From positions 35,044,572 through 35,108,571 of the forward strand of contig CAIIXF020000012.1 in the NCBI GenBank assembly GCA_903813345.2: 64,000 bases of DNA, read 5' to 3'. This DNA comes from Owenia fusiformis. Taxonomy: Eukaryota; Annelida; Polychaeta; Sabellida; Oweniidae. Positions 49,301 to 60,409 of the stretch are shown here, piece after piece. The position numbers and the translations under genes were made by a program. Below the pieces are notes generated by a model that saw only the letters and a list, made by a program, of their open reading frames with translations, made no database searches and was not told where the DNA came from. Every line of letters starts with the position of its first letter. The stretch's first letter is position 1.

Positions 49301-52300
49301 AGAGATACTTGAATTCTCGTCAAATGTGTATCATTTTTGTCCAATCTGTAAGTGTCTCTCTTTCTCTATGACTTTGCTTTATCTAATTAAATATAGTTCT
49401 TCCTTCTCTCTTTAACTGCAGGTATCCATCTTACTGTTCCACAACTAATTACTTGTAACAAAATGGATGATCTTCCTCTTCATGGGTTTTCTGTTGTCTC
49501 GATTTAAATCTACGTATAAGTCAAGCTTCAGATTATAATTTGGAACAAAGCTAGAAAATATATAGTCTAGTTTTAATAAGTTTCTTTGATTTGGAATTTG
49601 TTTTGTAAATGAAGTTGCACTTCATATATTTAGTCCCTCGCTTTTGTTACATTGGCGAAAGTCCGTTATATTACCAATGTATGTTACTTTGACGACTTTT
49701 ACGTCAATGTAACAAAGGCGATGGTCTAAATGCATGAATTACAGCGTTATTTAAAAATCAAATTACAAACCGAGAGCATTTCTAAAAGCTAGACTATATT
49801 GTCTAACTTTGTGTGCCAAATGATAATCCGCAACATGACTTATACGTAAGTTTAAATCGAGAAAACAAAAAACTCGTATCCAAGATGTTCATCCATTTTG
49901 TTACATTGACGTTCCACCAAAGTAACTAGTTGTGGAACAGTGTATCAAGGATGAAGAGAAGATATGGGAGGTATTGGGAGTGACATATCTCTCTTCTTTT
50001 CATCCTAGGTATCATCTATCAACATATCTTCACTTACTATCTATCTTTACTTATCTAATTAAATGTACAGGTCTCATTCATAGAGTTATTATTCTCTAAG
50101 ACCTCTCCATTGTTCTTTTCCAAACGGAATGGGCCTATACTTCAACGTGATTTAGGGTATATTATATATCAATACTCTATCTAATTAAATATATATATGT
50201 CTCACTGTTCTCTATGACTGCTTGTACTCTTCCAATCGGAATGGACCAAGACTTCAACCCAATTCATATCATAAATGTATATCAATGCTCTGTCTAATTA
50301 ATATATAGGTTTCACTATTATCTACGACTGCTTGTACTCGTCCAGTCGGAATGGACCAAGGCTTCAACGTAGATTATATCATAAATGTGTATCACTAATG
50401 CTCTATCTAATTAAATATATAGGTCTCACTATTCTATATGGCTGCTTGTATTCTTCCAATCGTAATGGACCAAGACTTCAACGCAATTTATATTATAAAT
50501 GTATATCTGTGCTTTATCTAATTAAATATAAAGGTCTCACTATTCTCTATGACTGCCTGTACCAATCGGAATGGACCAAGACTTCAACATAGATTATATC
50601 ATAAATGTATCTATGCTTTATCTAATTAAATATATTGGTCTCACTATTCTCTATGACTGCTTGTACCAATCGGACTGGACCAAGACTTCAACATAGATTA
50701 TATCATAAATGTATCTATGCTTTATCTAATTAAATATATTGGTCTCACTATTCTCTATGACTGCTTGTACCAATCGGACTGGACCAAGACTTCAACATAG
50801 ATTATATCATAAATGTATATCTATGCTTTATCTAAATATAAAGGTCTCACTATTCTCTATGGCTGCCTGTACCAATCGGAATGGACCAAGACTTCAACAT
50901 AGATTATATCATAAATGTATATCTATGCTTTATCTAATTAAATATATAGGTCTCACTATTTTCTATTACTGCTTGTACCAATCAGAATGGACCAAGACTT
51001 CAACGTAGATTATATCATAAATGTATATCTATGCTTTATCTAATTAAATATATAGGTCTCACTATTTTCTATGACTGCTTGCACTCTGCCAATCGGTATG
51101 GCTCAAGATTACTTTGGATATAAGCCAGTCAGGCTTACTGCAGCGTAAGTACTTTTGTACCAATTCGTTTACACGTTGATAGGGCGAGGGCCTAAACACA
51201 TTGATTTGGCTTGAATTAAATAAGACATCCATTATACGATCATTAATCTCGGGTGCACCGATGTACTGCAACCGAAGATTTTTATATCACGTATATTGTC
51301 TACGATTCTCCAGGGAACCAATCAAATTCCCTGAAGGGTGTCAGATCTTAGGCCATCTTCAGTTACTGTCCAAAGTCGTTACTCGAATCAATCGATATAA
51401 TGATCAAATCGTGAATGATACATAAATAAATAAATCAACGCCTATTATTAAATAAATAAATCAACGCCTATTATTTAAAGCTAGCTACACGCTTGGATCG
51501 ATGCTTTTAAATGCTTCATTACTGCAAGCAAGCGTAAAGTCAAACCTCCCTTCCAAAATTAAGTGTAATAACTTACCCCCTTCATAGTACTCACCGTTGT
51601 ACTCACTACCCCGCATTTTATTTTCCAATATCTAGCTTTGCCTGTTTACAATGACCGGAAGTACCCTGCTTATCGGGATCCTCCAGGACAAATACGGATA
51701 TAAGCCCGTTAGACTATGTGCAGCGTAAGTATATGATGCTTAAGCATACCCCTTAATAAATTTGGCAATTGGAAGTGCCCTTTCGGGTCATTTATCAAAG
51801 ACATAACATATGCTTTACGATTTAAGAAAACATCAAATTTTTCATGAATTTCCGGAATATTTTTTATTAAAGGCCCCATATAAATTCTAAAACACGTTGG
51901 CATTATAGTCTTACCCAATGTTATCAAAATTTGGTATGTGAAACTAAGATTACCAGGATTAACAAGATTAACATTACCAGGCTTTCGTATGGTATCCAAT
52001 AACAATTCCAGTTGCCAAACTTATGGAGGGGGTGTATTTGAGAGTAGCCCGGGTAGAACAGTTTAAAGGTCACTTTTCTTGAAATAAGTATTAAGTATTA
52101 AATATTCTTAAAAATTAGTTTTTTAGAAGTTTGAGTATTTGCAATGTCTCTTGCGTACACACCCTTAATCACTTGTTTGACCTCTGAATTGTTCTATCTG
52201 GAATTTCCTGTATTAATTGACCTTTTGGTGCTGGTGAAAAAGATGGTATGCTGTCAGAGTGACCCAAAAAGCAACCCATGATTGAAAGCATATGAAACAT

Positions 52301-55300
52301 ATAAAAATACACTTCATTTCTCTCAATCGTGTTCGTCTTTGTTTGAACTCTACATGTAGGAATCGTAACAATTGCGTCTCATCAATGGATCTATCCAGTC
52401 TGTCTATATAATACACATAGTTCAAATGTTTCGTTCCACTTTTTATATTTATAACAATATATTTGTACATTTGCTAATTTGATGTTTTATCCTATTCACA
52501 TAAACATGTTTAAAATACAATAACGACGTTTTTTCTGACATTGTCTTATACTTTTTATTTTAGCATCATCTTCTCTCTGTCAGCCATAATGATGATGATG
52601 GCAACTCCAGGTGAGTGAGCCATTCACTTCCCTTTTTGCATATTTACCTAGCCGATTTACCTGACATTTTAAGAATGAAATGTTTAAAGGTGTTCCACTG
52701 TCAAATTTTAAAACGATTGACATCAAATCGTTGACTCTTTTTTTTCCAAATATTAAGTACACCGTTGATCATATGATTGGAACAAGGGGACCCATGACCG
52801 ACTCGATCGGTGAGCCCATGAGTGCTGCATACAATCAAATACTTGGCATTTTAGGGGACTTCTTTCATTGTTTAAATACTGCACTATTTGTTTGGAAGGT
52901 TGTGTCATTCATAGTTAAGAGGCAACAAGGCCTGCAGAGAGAAAATAGGAACATTTTAACTTTTTCTGAGCTATTAAGGCGACATTTGGCTTAACATCTT
53001 CATTGACGCACCTTTTTCTTAAAATGTGTGGATAAACTATTAATTTCAGCATTAAGAAGTGTAAATTCAGTTCAACGCTTCAAAAAGTGGGAATCCATCC
53101 ACGTTGAAGCCGTTTACATATTACAAGGATTTTTTATTTCAGAAAATGGTGCCATTGTGTTCCCGGCTCTTGTAATGAATGGACTTGGTGGCATGGCCAT
53201 AGCCTTCACATCATTTCAGGTTAGATTAAATGAAATAGTATAATATTAAGAACTTCCCAATTTACCTGTACGTATTCACCAATACGTATTCTATACAGAA
53301 AAAGTGAGATACCTTCGTATGTTACCGCAAGCTACCTTTAAATGATACATTCATTCGACCTACAAAACTCCGTATTTGGCATAGGGAAAATGTATGCACA
53401 GAATGGATGGTCTAAGAAATTGTATTTTTGTTTAAAAAAATGTTACATTAACTTCTATATTGAAGATATTTAATACAGGTATCAGAATAAATGTTTTAAA
53501 ATATTCATTTAAAATTTTTAAACTTAAACTGATTATGTATTTGATACGCTATCAAAATACTGGTATAAAGCATAACTTGTTGTAAATATGATATTGAAAA
53601 TGATCGTCAAATTAAGTATCTCACTGCTTATAACCGATCATCAACTTTACATGGTTAATATGTTCACATTTAGAAATGCATATAAATATTTAAACAGATT
53701 TATACATGTAACTGTATTAAACAATATTTCAGATCCCAAACATGTTCGGCCCATGGAGAGCAACAATGTTAGCATGCCTTTCAGGTTCTTATAACACAGC
53801 TGCCATGGTTTTCACCGTGATGATGGTAGGTCATGACGCATGCGTAAAGCGACGTTGCTGAGGATAGGCCCCAAAGCGCATGCGCCGTGCCATCCATAGG
53901 CGAGCTGTCTCCTCTTGTGTGAATACTATTGCTGATCAATACACAGTCATTGGGTCTTGCAGGCCCACATATTTTGCTGGCATTTTAACTAATATTTGAC
54001 TGAATAGTTCAACTTGTTACATTATACTTCCAGACACCTAATCTGTTTGGTCATCTGCGCGCGACGATGCTGTCATTTCTAGCGGGATCATACAACACTG
54101 CTGCGATGATCTTTCCAATGTTTATGGTATATTCAAAATGCATTTGCGCGCAAAGCTATCATTCAGGTTTTTCTGCTCCAAACTGAGTTGTCAAATATGA
54201 AAGCAAATAGTCTAAATAGTTAAATGAATAGTCTAAAAACAACTGTCATAGATATTAAGACAAACGCTGCCCTTGATTGGTCAGTTAGCGTGACTATGGA
54301 AATCGGAAATTAAGAGTCAGAATATCTTTATCATTCTCTTTTCAATGAGATATTCATAAAGTACTGGTAAAAGGTTGCTTCATCAGATACATGGTGATGA
54401 CATTTTGGTAAAATGAACCCATAAGCTCGTGTGCGTATATAACAATTATTCTATTGAATGGTATCAATCTGATACTTCTATTATAATGATCCATTCTTAT
54501 AACATAACATAACTGAATATGCACAACATACCAGTGCCGTCTTTTAAAAAATGGTATCATTGTTGTAGGCTATGTATGATGGCGGAGTTCCCTTCCGGAT
54601 GCTATGGCTTATTCTTGCTGTCGGCGGAGGTTGGGTGTTCCTAAATGCACTAATCAATCTCCCTTCTAAAACCATACCACGTAAGACATAGAAAATATTT
54701 ATATGTATATTGTAGGAAATATTAAACATATACATAATGTCCATGAAGATTCTTTACGATTACAATACAAAATCTGTGTAAAGTGTATGGACGTACATTA
54801 AATTTCAGTATTTTAAACAGATAGATTAAAACTCAACAACCTTTAAATCGAATTGTCCCGTAACACTGACTATACATCAATTTCTAAACCACTACATCGT
54901 TTTTGATTGATCCGTATTTAAGGCAGACCGTGTTAAGACTAATGATAGACTTGAACTAATGAGGTTAAAAAATTGTGAAGTTGTGCCCACGGTCTAAAAT
55001 TCTTCATCATTAAGATGTACGGCTTATTGTAAAAGCTAATTTGTCCAGGGTTTCCCATTAACACTTTACACGCAGACTTGTTATTGTAAAGAAACTCAAT
55101 GGACCCCTATATTTCTTATTCTTAAATAGCTCCCGATGATCTAAAGGAAGAGTTGAAAAGAGAAAGTTTCAATGCAGATAAGGAAAGCGGAGAAGAATAT
55201 TATAAACTTATGCAAGGAATTGGGGATCGTCTCAGTACGGGTATTGTCTACCAATACAGGGATGTTTTCACCTCCAGGTGAGTCACAGGTGTGGGGTTGA

Positions 55301-58300
55301 AAGTGTCTTTATACCGTAAATCTTAAATCATACTCCATAAACCTGGTTTTCACTGTGCGGGTTCTCTATTGATTGTTAATTTTTAATCTGAAAAAGAATC
55401 GATCGATCTTTAGCCGTTTTCACTTAACTTCGCAGTACTCTTGCGGACGGTAAATATCAATTTCAAAAATCCGATGAGGTCCAACTTAAAAGACCGAAAG
55501 GAAAAGTCGGGGAGACTATGACTTCATCGGTTCTCTCATAATCAGAAAAAGGACTTAAATACCTTAAAACAGTTATATTTTCTGTTTTATGTCACTGTTG
55601 TAAGTGAAAAATCAAATAGTTAACATTGTGAATCTTGTAAATATGCACGTGTATAATGTAACAGTGTACTCAACTATCATTATACATTTCAGAACTGACC
55701 TCACTGACATAGAAGGCGAAGCGGTCGAGGAGGAAGAGATCCCTCCTTTCAGAAAGGTCGTCTGTGGGCCTATATTCTTGCTCGGACTGATGTTCTTGAG
55801 TATTATGTTTTTGAGAGTGTTGCTTTACATGGGGGTCATGGATATGCATATGATGATGATAACTGGTGGCGATGAAGCTAAAGGTGAGGAGCTCACTGTG
55901 CATGCGTAACATACGTTTAACATACCCGGTCACCTTTCTTTGCATAAAAAGCTAGGTTATATCGACCAGTTTCACATTCATGATGTCGCAGGTCGATATG
56001 ACGTATGCCTGTTTATATAATATACACTAATTGCTAATGATACCCTCAATATAATAGTTCCCCAATAACAATTTTCAAAGAATTTGGCTTATCAGATGCT
56101 GAGACGAATGAATCAAAAAAGCTCACCTTTTAGGACAACCGATATAGTCTCCTCGGGGAAGGTTTATCCTAGATCTGCCATCCATTGCAATTGATTAACA
56201 AATGCACGCTTTTTTTTTATAGTTGCTCACTATGGTTTAGTGTTTGGAATGATGCAGGTTCTGTGTTTCTTTGCCTGTCCTGTGATTGGTATCATGATTG
56301 ATTATGGTACCAGAAACTTATCAGTTCCAGGAGAAAAAGAAACAAAGGCCGAGGAACAGAAAAGGCAAGTCGTTAATGTTTCCAAGTCTCGGAATATCTC
56401 GCGAGAATCTATTTAATCTCAGTATTAATCTCACAACTCACAGTGGATGACGATATTATGCGAGTCGCTACTCCTTAGGAATTTTAAAAGTCTCGTGGCA
56501 TCTCGCGAGAATCTATTCAATCTCAATATTAAATTTCATAAATCTCAAAATAGAGGAAGAGATTATATAGGTCGTTACTCCTCATATTTTTTAAAGTCTC
56601 GTGACATCTTGCGAGAATCTCATTTAATCTAATTCAATCTCAAATCGGTCTCAAACGATTTTTTTCTTTTTATTTTCAGATTGTTTAAATTGAGGATACG
56701 GAAACTGACCAACTGTAGGAACGCCTTTATAATGAATTCAATTATACTCATCGTATTTGGTGTAGCCGTATTGATACCAAATATGGGAGTCCAGGTACTG
56801 GTTAAAAGCAAATTAGGATACAATATAGAAGAAAACATACTCTGTTATTTATTCATAGCTTAATATTATCTCAAAAAGCATCAACTTTTTTCTTGATTTG
56901 GGCAGTTGCTTAAAGGGAGGTTTTCATGCTATGACAGTTGATATAGTCTAAAGTTAACTGCCTATATGCAACTACCTATAATAGTTGTAGAAAGGGTGTC
57001 TCGAAAGTAACTTTTTCCCCATTTGTGAGCTGAATCATGATACTTAGGAATCCAATGGAACTTTAAATATGGATAAGCTTTAAAATGATGTATGGCACAT
57101 ACTATGGAGACATTGGTATATGTCTGCTTAGGGGGTGGTCACATACTTTCGGTCACTCTGTATTAGGTGTTTTTCTCAGTGTAAAATGCATTACGTATCA
57201 CATGTTGAATTTAGTGCATTTCTTCTAAGCTATTGTTTCATTCTATATGAATGTTTTCTTACCTTGCTTCGTAAAATTCTTTGATTTTTAACCACGTTGG
57301 GTTCGCTTGTATATTTAGCATTTTATTATTTCAGCTGGTGTCATTCTTCATGCATACGTTTATTCGTGGAAGTGGAATGACTGCTATTCTTGGAATGTTC
57401 GCTGTCGCCTTTCACTTCAGTTACTATGGTATGTCGTTTTAAATGTATATCAAAAGCTTTTTCCGGTAATTTATGGCCACCACGCAAAAAGTAGGTGTAT
57501 GTTTGATACCGTGAAATAGAGCGTTCATTGTACTATTGTATTGTATTGCGTCCCATTGCATTGTATATTATTATGTAGTATTATTGTATATTATATAAAT
57601 ATCGATTTGATGTATGATTAAGTGTTATTGAATTTAATTTCGATATTAATACAAGGTATAGAATTGAAAGAATGGACGAATTTGCAGGCAGAGATACTGC
57701 CTATTTTTATTTTGTTTTTATTTTATATTATATTTCTTTTTTTTATTTAAATTTATTTCAATTCTTAAATGTATAAACGCTCAATTTAAGGTAAGCTTGT
57801 GGGTATTCAAATCTTGATGTCGGCCATTGTTGATCTTGGACAGAGTCCTCTGTTTATGGTAATCGCTGGACCTCTCGAGGGAAATCCATTCTGGGTGAGT
57901 ATTTGCAATCAAATTCCCGGTTAATTAGAAAATGACATTAGATTATTCACAAATAGAATGGTTTCCCAAATAATCCAGTTGTCACATGCATTTACAATTT
58001 AGCTGCAGGTAATGCTTTTCCATACATAATGATCTTAATCAGATTTAATTGGAGCTTCGATTTTAGGTTTGAGGGAAATATTTTCTGAAGTCATTATCCC
58101 ACAGCCTGTGTGTATTTCAAGGGATACTTACTACAGGCTGTGGATTCCACACTGAAGTCTTTTATTTAGTCTAACACACTATGTAGAGTACTGCGCTTTA
58201 TTGCTCTAAAAAAGCAAGTGCTTCACCACTGTTTATGTGAATTTTATTCATTACAGGTTGATATCGGGCTGCTGATCGTATCCTTCTTGAACTTCTTACT

Positions 58301-58469
58301 CCCTCTGTACCTAGTAGTCTTCATACGTCGGCTCCAACGAGCTGAGACAGAGCTCCAACAGAAACTCGCCCTGGCGGCAACTCCCGTTACTAAAAAACAT
58401 ATGCCACCTAGCGGATTTGAGAGGGCAATTTCGATTACTAAAGACGGTGGTAAAGAGTTTAGTGTTTAA
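46370..58469 (+). CDS. SLC43A-like: SLC43-type (LAT3/LAT4/EEG1-like) major facilitator transporter, 14 exon positions
   Basis: Coding exons: 46370-46532, 47320-47498, one of 51056-51144 or 51636-51724, 52564-52610, 53143-53219, one of 53733-53825 or 54034-54126, 54569-54680, 55130-55277, 55693-55883, 56223-56364, 56680-56794, 57335-57428, 57791-57894, 58257-58469. All phases agree and give 588 residues with one exon from each pair, close to the usual 560. Family marks are ENLFFSALIFGWPALAIMLK (TM1), LPIGMAQDYFGYKPVRL (the conserved D-x3-G-x-K/R-x2-R loop after TM2), PNLFGHLRATMLSFLAGSYN, GLVFGMMQVLCF, and GQSPLFMVIAGPLEGNPFW near the end. SLC43 proteins carry large neutral amino acids or purine bases across the plasma membrane; the substrate here cannot be read. 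The first extracellular loop is rich in His, Asn and Asp with N-glycosylation sites. The central loop is acidic. Confidence 0.92.
47765..47850 (+). pseudogene. Decayed extra copy of SLC43-like exon 3
   Basis: The frame reads FSMTSTLPTWMARNDVGYKP then VRLVA, clearly a third version of the exons at 51056 and 51636. The acceptor position has no AG, the donor is AG/ATACCG instead of GC/GTAAGT, and one codon is missing. It is probably not spliced in any standard way. Confidence 0.75.
48396..49270. mobile_element. 875-bp foldback MITE, CACTCCCC family, TA-flanked
   Basis: The arms of about 250 bp are near-perfect inverted repeats from CACTCCCCTCCATAAGTTTG to CAAACTTATGGAGGGGAGTG, with TA at both sides. 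It lies in SLC43-like intron 2 and is the best-preserved copy of the family in the window. No transposase frame is present. Confidence 0.92.
49437..49915. mobile_element. Foldback element, GGAACGTCAATGTAAC family, copy 2
   Basis: The left part TTGTAACAAAATGGATGATC faces inverted CATCCATTTTGTTACATTGA at its right end. Inner words CTCGATTTAAA and ACGTATAAGTCA are also inverted. It shares arms with the element at 23893-24643. Confidence 0.7.
50050..51144 (+). repeat. 102-114-bp tandem array, about 10 units, built from the SLC43 exon 3 acceptor border
   Basis: GACTGCTTG-type words recur at 50216, 50326, 50440, 50551, 50655, 50759, 50861, 50967 and 51073, with a decayed unit before them. Each unit is intron end (CTAATTAAATATATAG), then GTCTCACTATTCTCTATGAC and the start of the exon as far as ATGGACCAAGACTTCAAC. 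The last unit is the intact exon 51056-51144. Spacing varies, so the array is older or more diverged than the 112-bp one. Confidence 0.92.
51056..51144 (+). CDS. SLC43A-like: SLC43-like alternative exon 3b
   Basis: The exon is 89 nt with acceptor ATATAG/GTCTC and donor CAGC/GTAAGT. It encodes VSLFSMTACTLPIGMAQDYF then GYKPVRLTA, the TM2 end and the following conserved loop. It enters in phase 0 and leaves in phase 2, exactly like 51636-51724. It is the last unit of the upstream tandem array. Confidence 0.85.
51636..51724 (+). CDS. SLC43A-like: SLC43-like alternative exon 3c
   Basis: The exon is 89 nt with acceptor ATCTAG and donor CAGC/GTAAGT. It encodes LCLFTMTGSTLLIGILQDKY then GYKPVRLCA. 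Its length and phases are the same as 51056-51144. Using both would shift the frame, so they must be mutually exclusive. The 3c version (ILQDKYG) is closer to the usual SLC43 form. Confidence 0.85.
51749..52034. mobile_element. MITE, CACTCCCC family, 24 bp after exon 3c
   Basis: The left end CCCCTTAATAAATTTGGCAA and right end TTGCCAAACTTATGGAGGGG are inverted, with TA on both sides. It inserted just downstream of the exon 3c donor. Confidence 0.75.
53733..53825 (+). CDS. SLC43A-like: SLC43-like alternative exon 6a
   Basis: The exon is 93 nt, phase 0 to 0, TTTCAG acceptor and GTAGGT donor. It encodes IPNMFGPWRATMLACLSGSY then NTAAMVFTVMM. It aligns residue by residue with exon 54034-54126. 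It lacks the Pro before the last residues that exon 6b has (IFPMFM). Confidence 0.85.
54034..54126 (+). CDS. SLC43A-like: SLC43-like alternative exon 6b
   Basis: The exon is 93 nt, phase 0 to 0, TTCCAG acceptor and GTATAT donor. It encodes TPNLFGHLRATMLSFLAGSY then NTAAMIFPMFM. PNLFG and IFP match the usual SLC43 form best. Including both 6a and 6b keeps the frame but would add an extra half helix-loop unit, so one per transcript is expected. Confidence 0.85.
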
Positions 58470-60409
58470 GAAAAGTTGCATCTATAATTGTTGGACTGAT
58501 ATGGTATTAGACTTTATAAAAAGCGGGTTTAGTGGTTGTCATCGTGTATGATTCTTAATGAATTGTACAGAGAGTCCATATTGCGTCTCTTTGCAATTAC
58601 AATACAAACCTCTTTTAAGTGTAAACATACTTTATGGACACCCTTATTTCCCTGAACTGACTTCTTACTGTTGACGAAGGGGATATTTTGTCGAATGACA
58701 ATTCTCGCTGGTCTGTGTCAATCCCGAATATCTCGTATCTATATCTGGGGTTATTTCAGATGTGTTTGTCACATAAATTCATATCTAAATCAGGAAATGC
58801 AAACCTTTCATGTTTTAATATGTGAACTTCTTGTCAAATGTTACAATATCGTAAGATTATACGATATTATGTTAAATACGAGCTAGGATGCATCTTTGGT
58901 AATGCATTTCTTGTTGTCATATATATAATGTATTGTTTGTGCATCAAGAATAATGGATTCTACGGCACGAAATGGCAAATGTAATATCCTGCACATGGAC
59001 GTACCACGTTCGCAATATCTCTACACCAGGCGTTCGTCCTTTAAGCGTATCTTTTATCCTTACTTTCAGTAATTATATAGTATGTACAAAGCCTAAGTTT
59101 TGAGTCTTTGAAATAACTGCTACCATGTGATAAATGTTTGTAATATAAATTATTGTGCATGTTTATAGCTGACTCGATGATATCATTATTTCGATGTTTA
59201 TTTACATTTTCTCTCGTTTACTGTTAGCAGCTCTCAGCTATAAATTGACATCGAAAATCATTTTTGCGGTTCATGAATATTGTTCAAATGTCATCAAATG
59301 TATAAATAACGATTATAATTGTAATGTAGTGTAAAATATGAAACGATGAATAAATCAAAATGTGTACTAAAATGTATTTGTAAATTTAAGTGTATGATGT
59401 CGTATACATTCACAATGTTTTGTATGTTCAAGCACTTGTGAAAAAGAAAAATGACAAAACATGTTGAAGAAACCAGCAAGAAAAAGAAAACGTTGAAATG
59501 TGCAATAATCATAAGGAAAAACAAAACAAAACCAAGCTATATCCTAATTCACGATCAAACGTGAAAAGAAACAAAGTCTTACCCCCTCTCCCTGGTATAA
59601 GAACCTGATTACGTCCTAATTCATGTTTATAAAAAAACTAAAATATATTATTGGTACTGAGAACTCTACTTTAAAGTTTCGCTCAAAAATACACTTGTCC
59701 TTTTTTACGCCAACTCGTATGTAGTCTTTGCCCTTAGTGCCGATTAATGTTGAACTTTTCATTTTGTTTTAGTGGTAACATTAAATCTGATTTATGTCGA
59801 GAAGCGAGTTCCATCTGTAGTTAATTAGAATGATTAATTACTAGGTCACTGGCTGGTCAGTGCTGGTCAACATGTCTCTCATCCGCTCTTCAGTTGCCAA
59901 GTAGAGAATACTCAACTGGCTAACCCGTCCCCGCCCCCTCTCTCCACCGGGGACGGGGTTTTCAGGATACAGGTCCATCACTGATCAGGGAATTTTCACC
60001 AAAATATAAATGAGCCGTAAAGATCGAAATTGGAACGCATTGGCTATCAATTTATACCACGCATTTTAAAATATGGTTTTACTTTGTAACCGCGCATATC
60101 CAATTAAGTCTCGCATATCCCATGTACATCAGTAGAGGTCCGTACCCAAAGCCAAATGTATAATTGTATTACTATTCACGTAATGTAAATGATAAACTAC
60201 GACTTCCAATAAATTTATTCTGAAACATCAAGGTATGTCATTGTAATTGCGGATTACAGTACTACAGCTAAATGAAGCCTTTGGGCTTTGTTCTAATAGG
60301 CTTACTGTGATTAGACGATTCAAAATATCGGCAAAACAAGATTTATACAATGTTTTTATTTTTTCATCGCCTGTAAAACGTATTTTCATTGGCAGGGAAA
60401 GGAGCTGAC
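58470..60409. other. SLC43-like 3' UTR and intergenic space
   Basis: No coding gene is seen. An AATAAA at 59349-59354 is a possible poly(A) signal. At 59927-59961 a GC-rich hairpin can form (CCCGTCCCCG with CGGGGACGGG), in a stretch that could belong to the promoter or a 5' UTR exon of the next gene. Confidence 0.4.

Noticed and set aside
50332-51008. Plus-strand frames of 86 and 89 residues in the SLC43 array
   Set aside because: They are read-through of repeat units including intronic parts; they are not exons of their own.
52680-52994. Plus-strand 104-residue frame in SLC43-like intron 4
   Set aside because: No family resemblance, no good splice borders, and exon 4 joins exon 5 in phase without it.
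55670-55945. Minus-strand frame opposite SLC43-like exon 9
   Set aside because: It is an antisense shadow of a well-supported coding exon.
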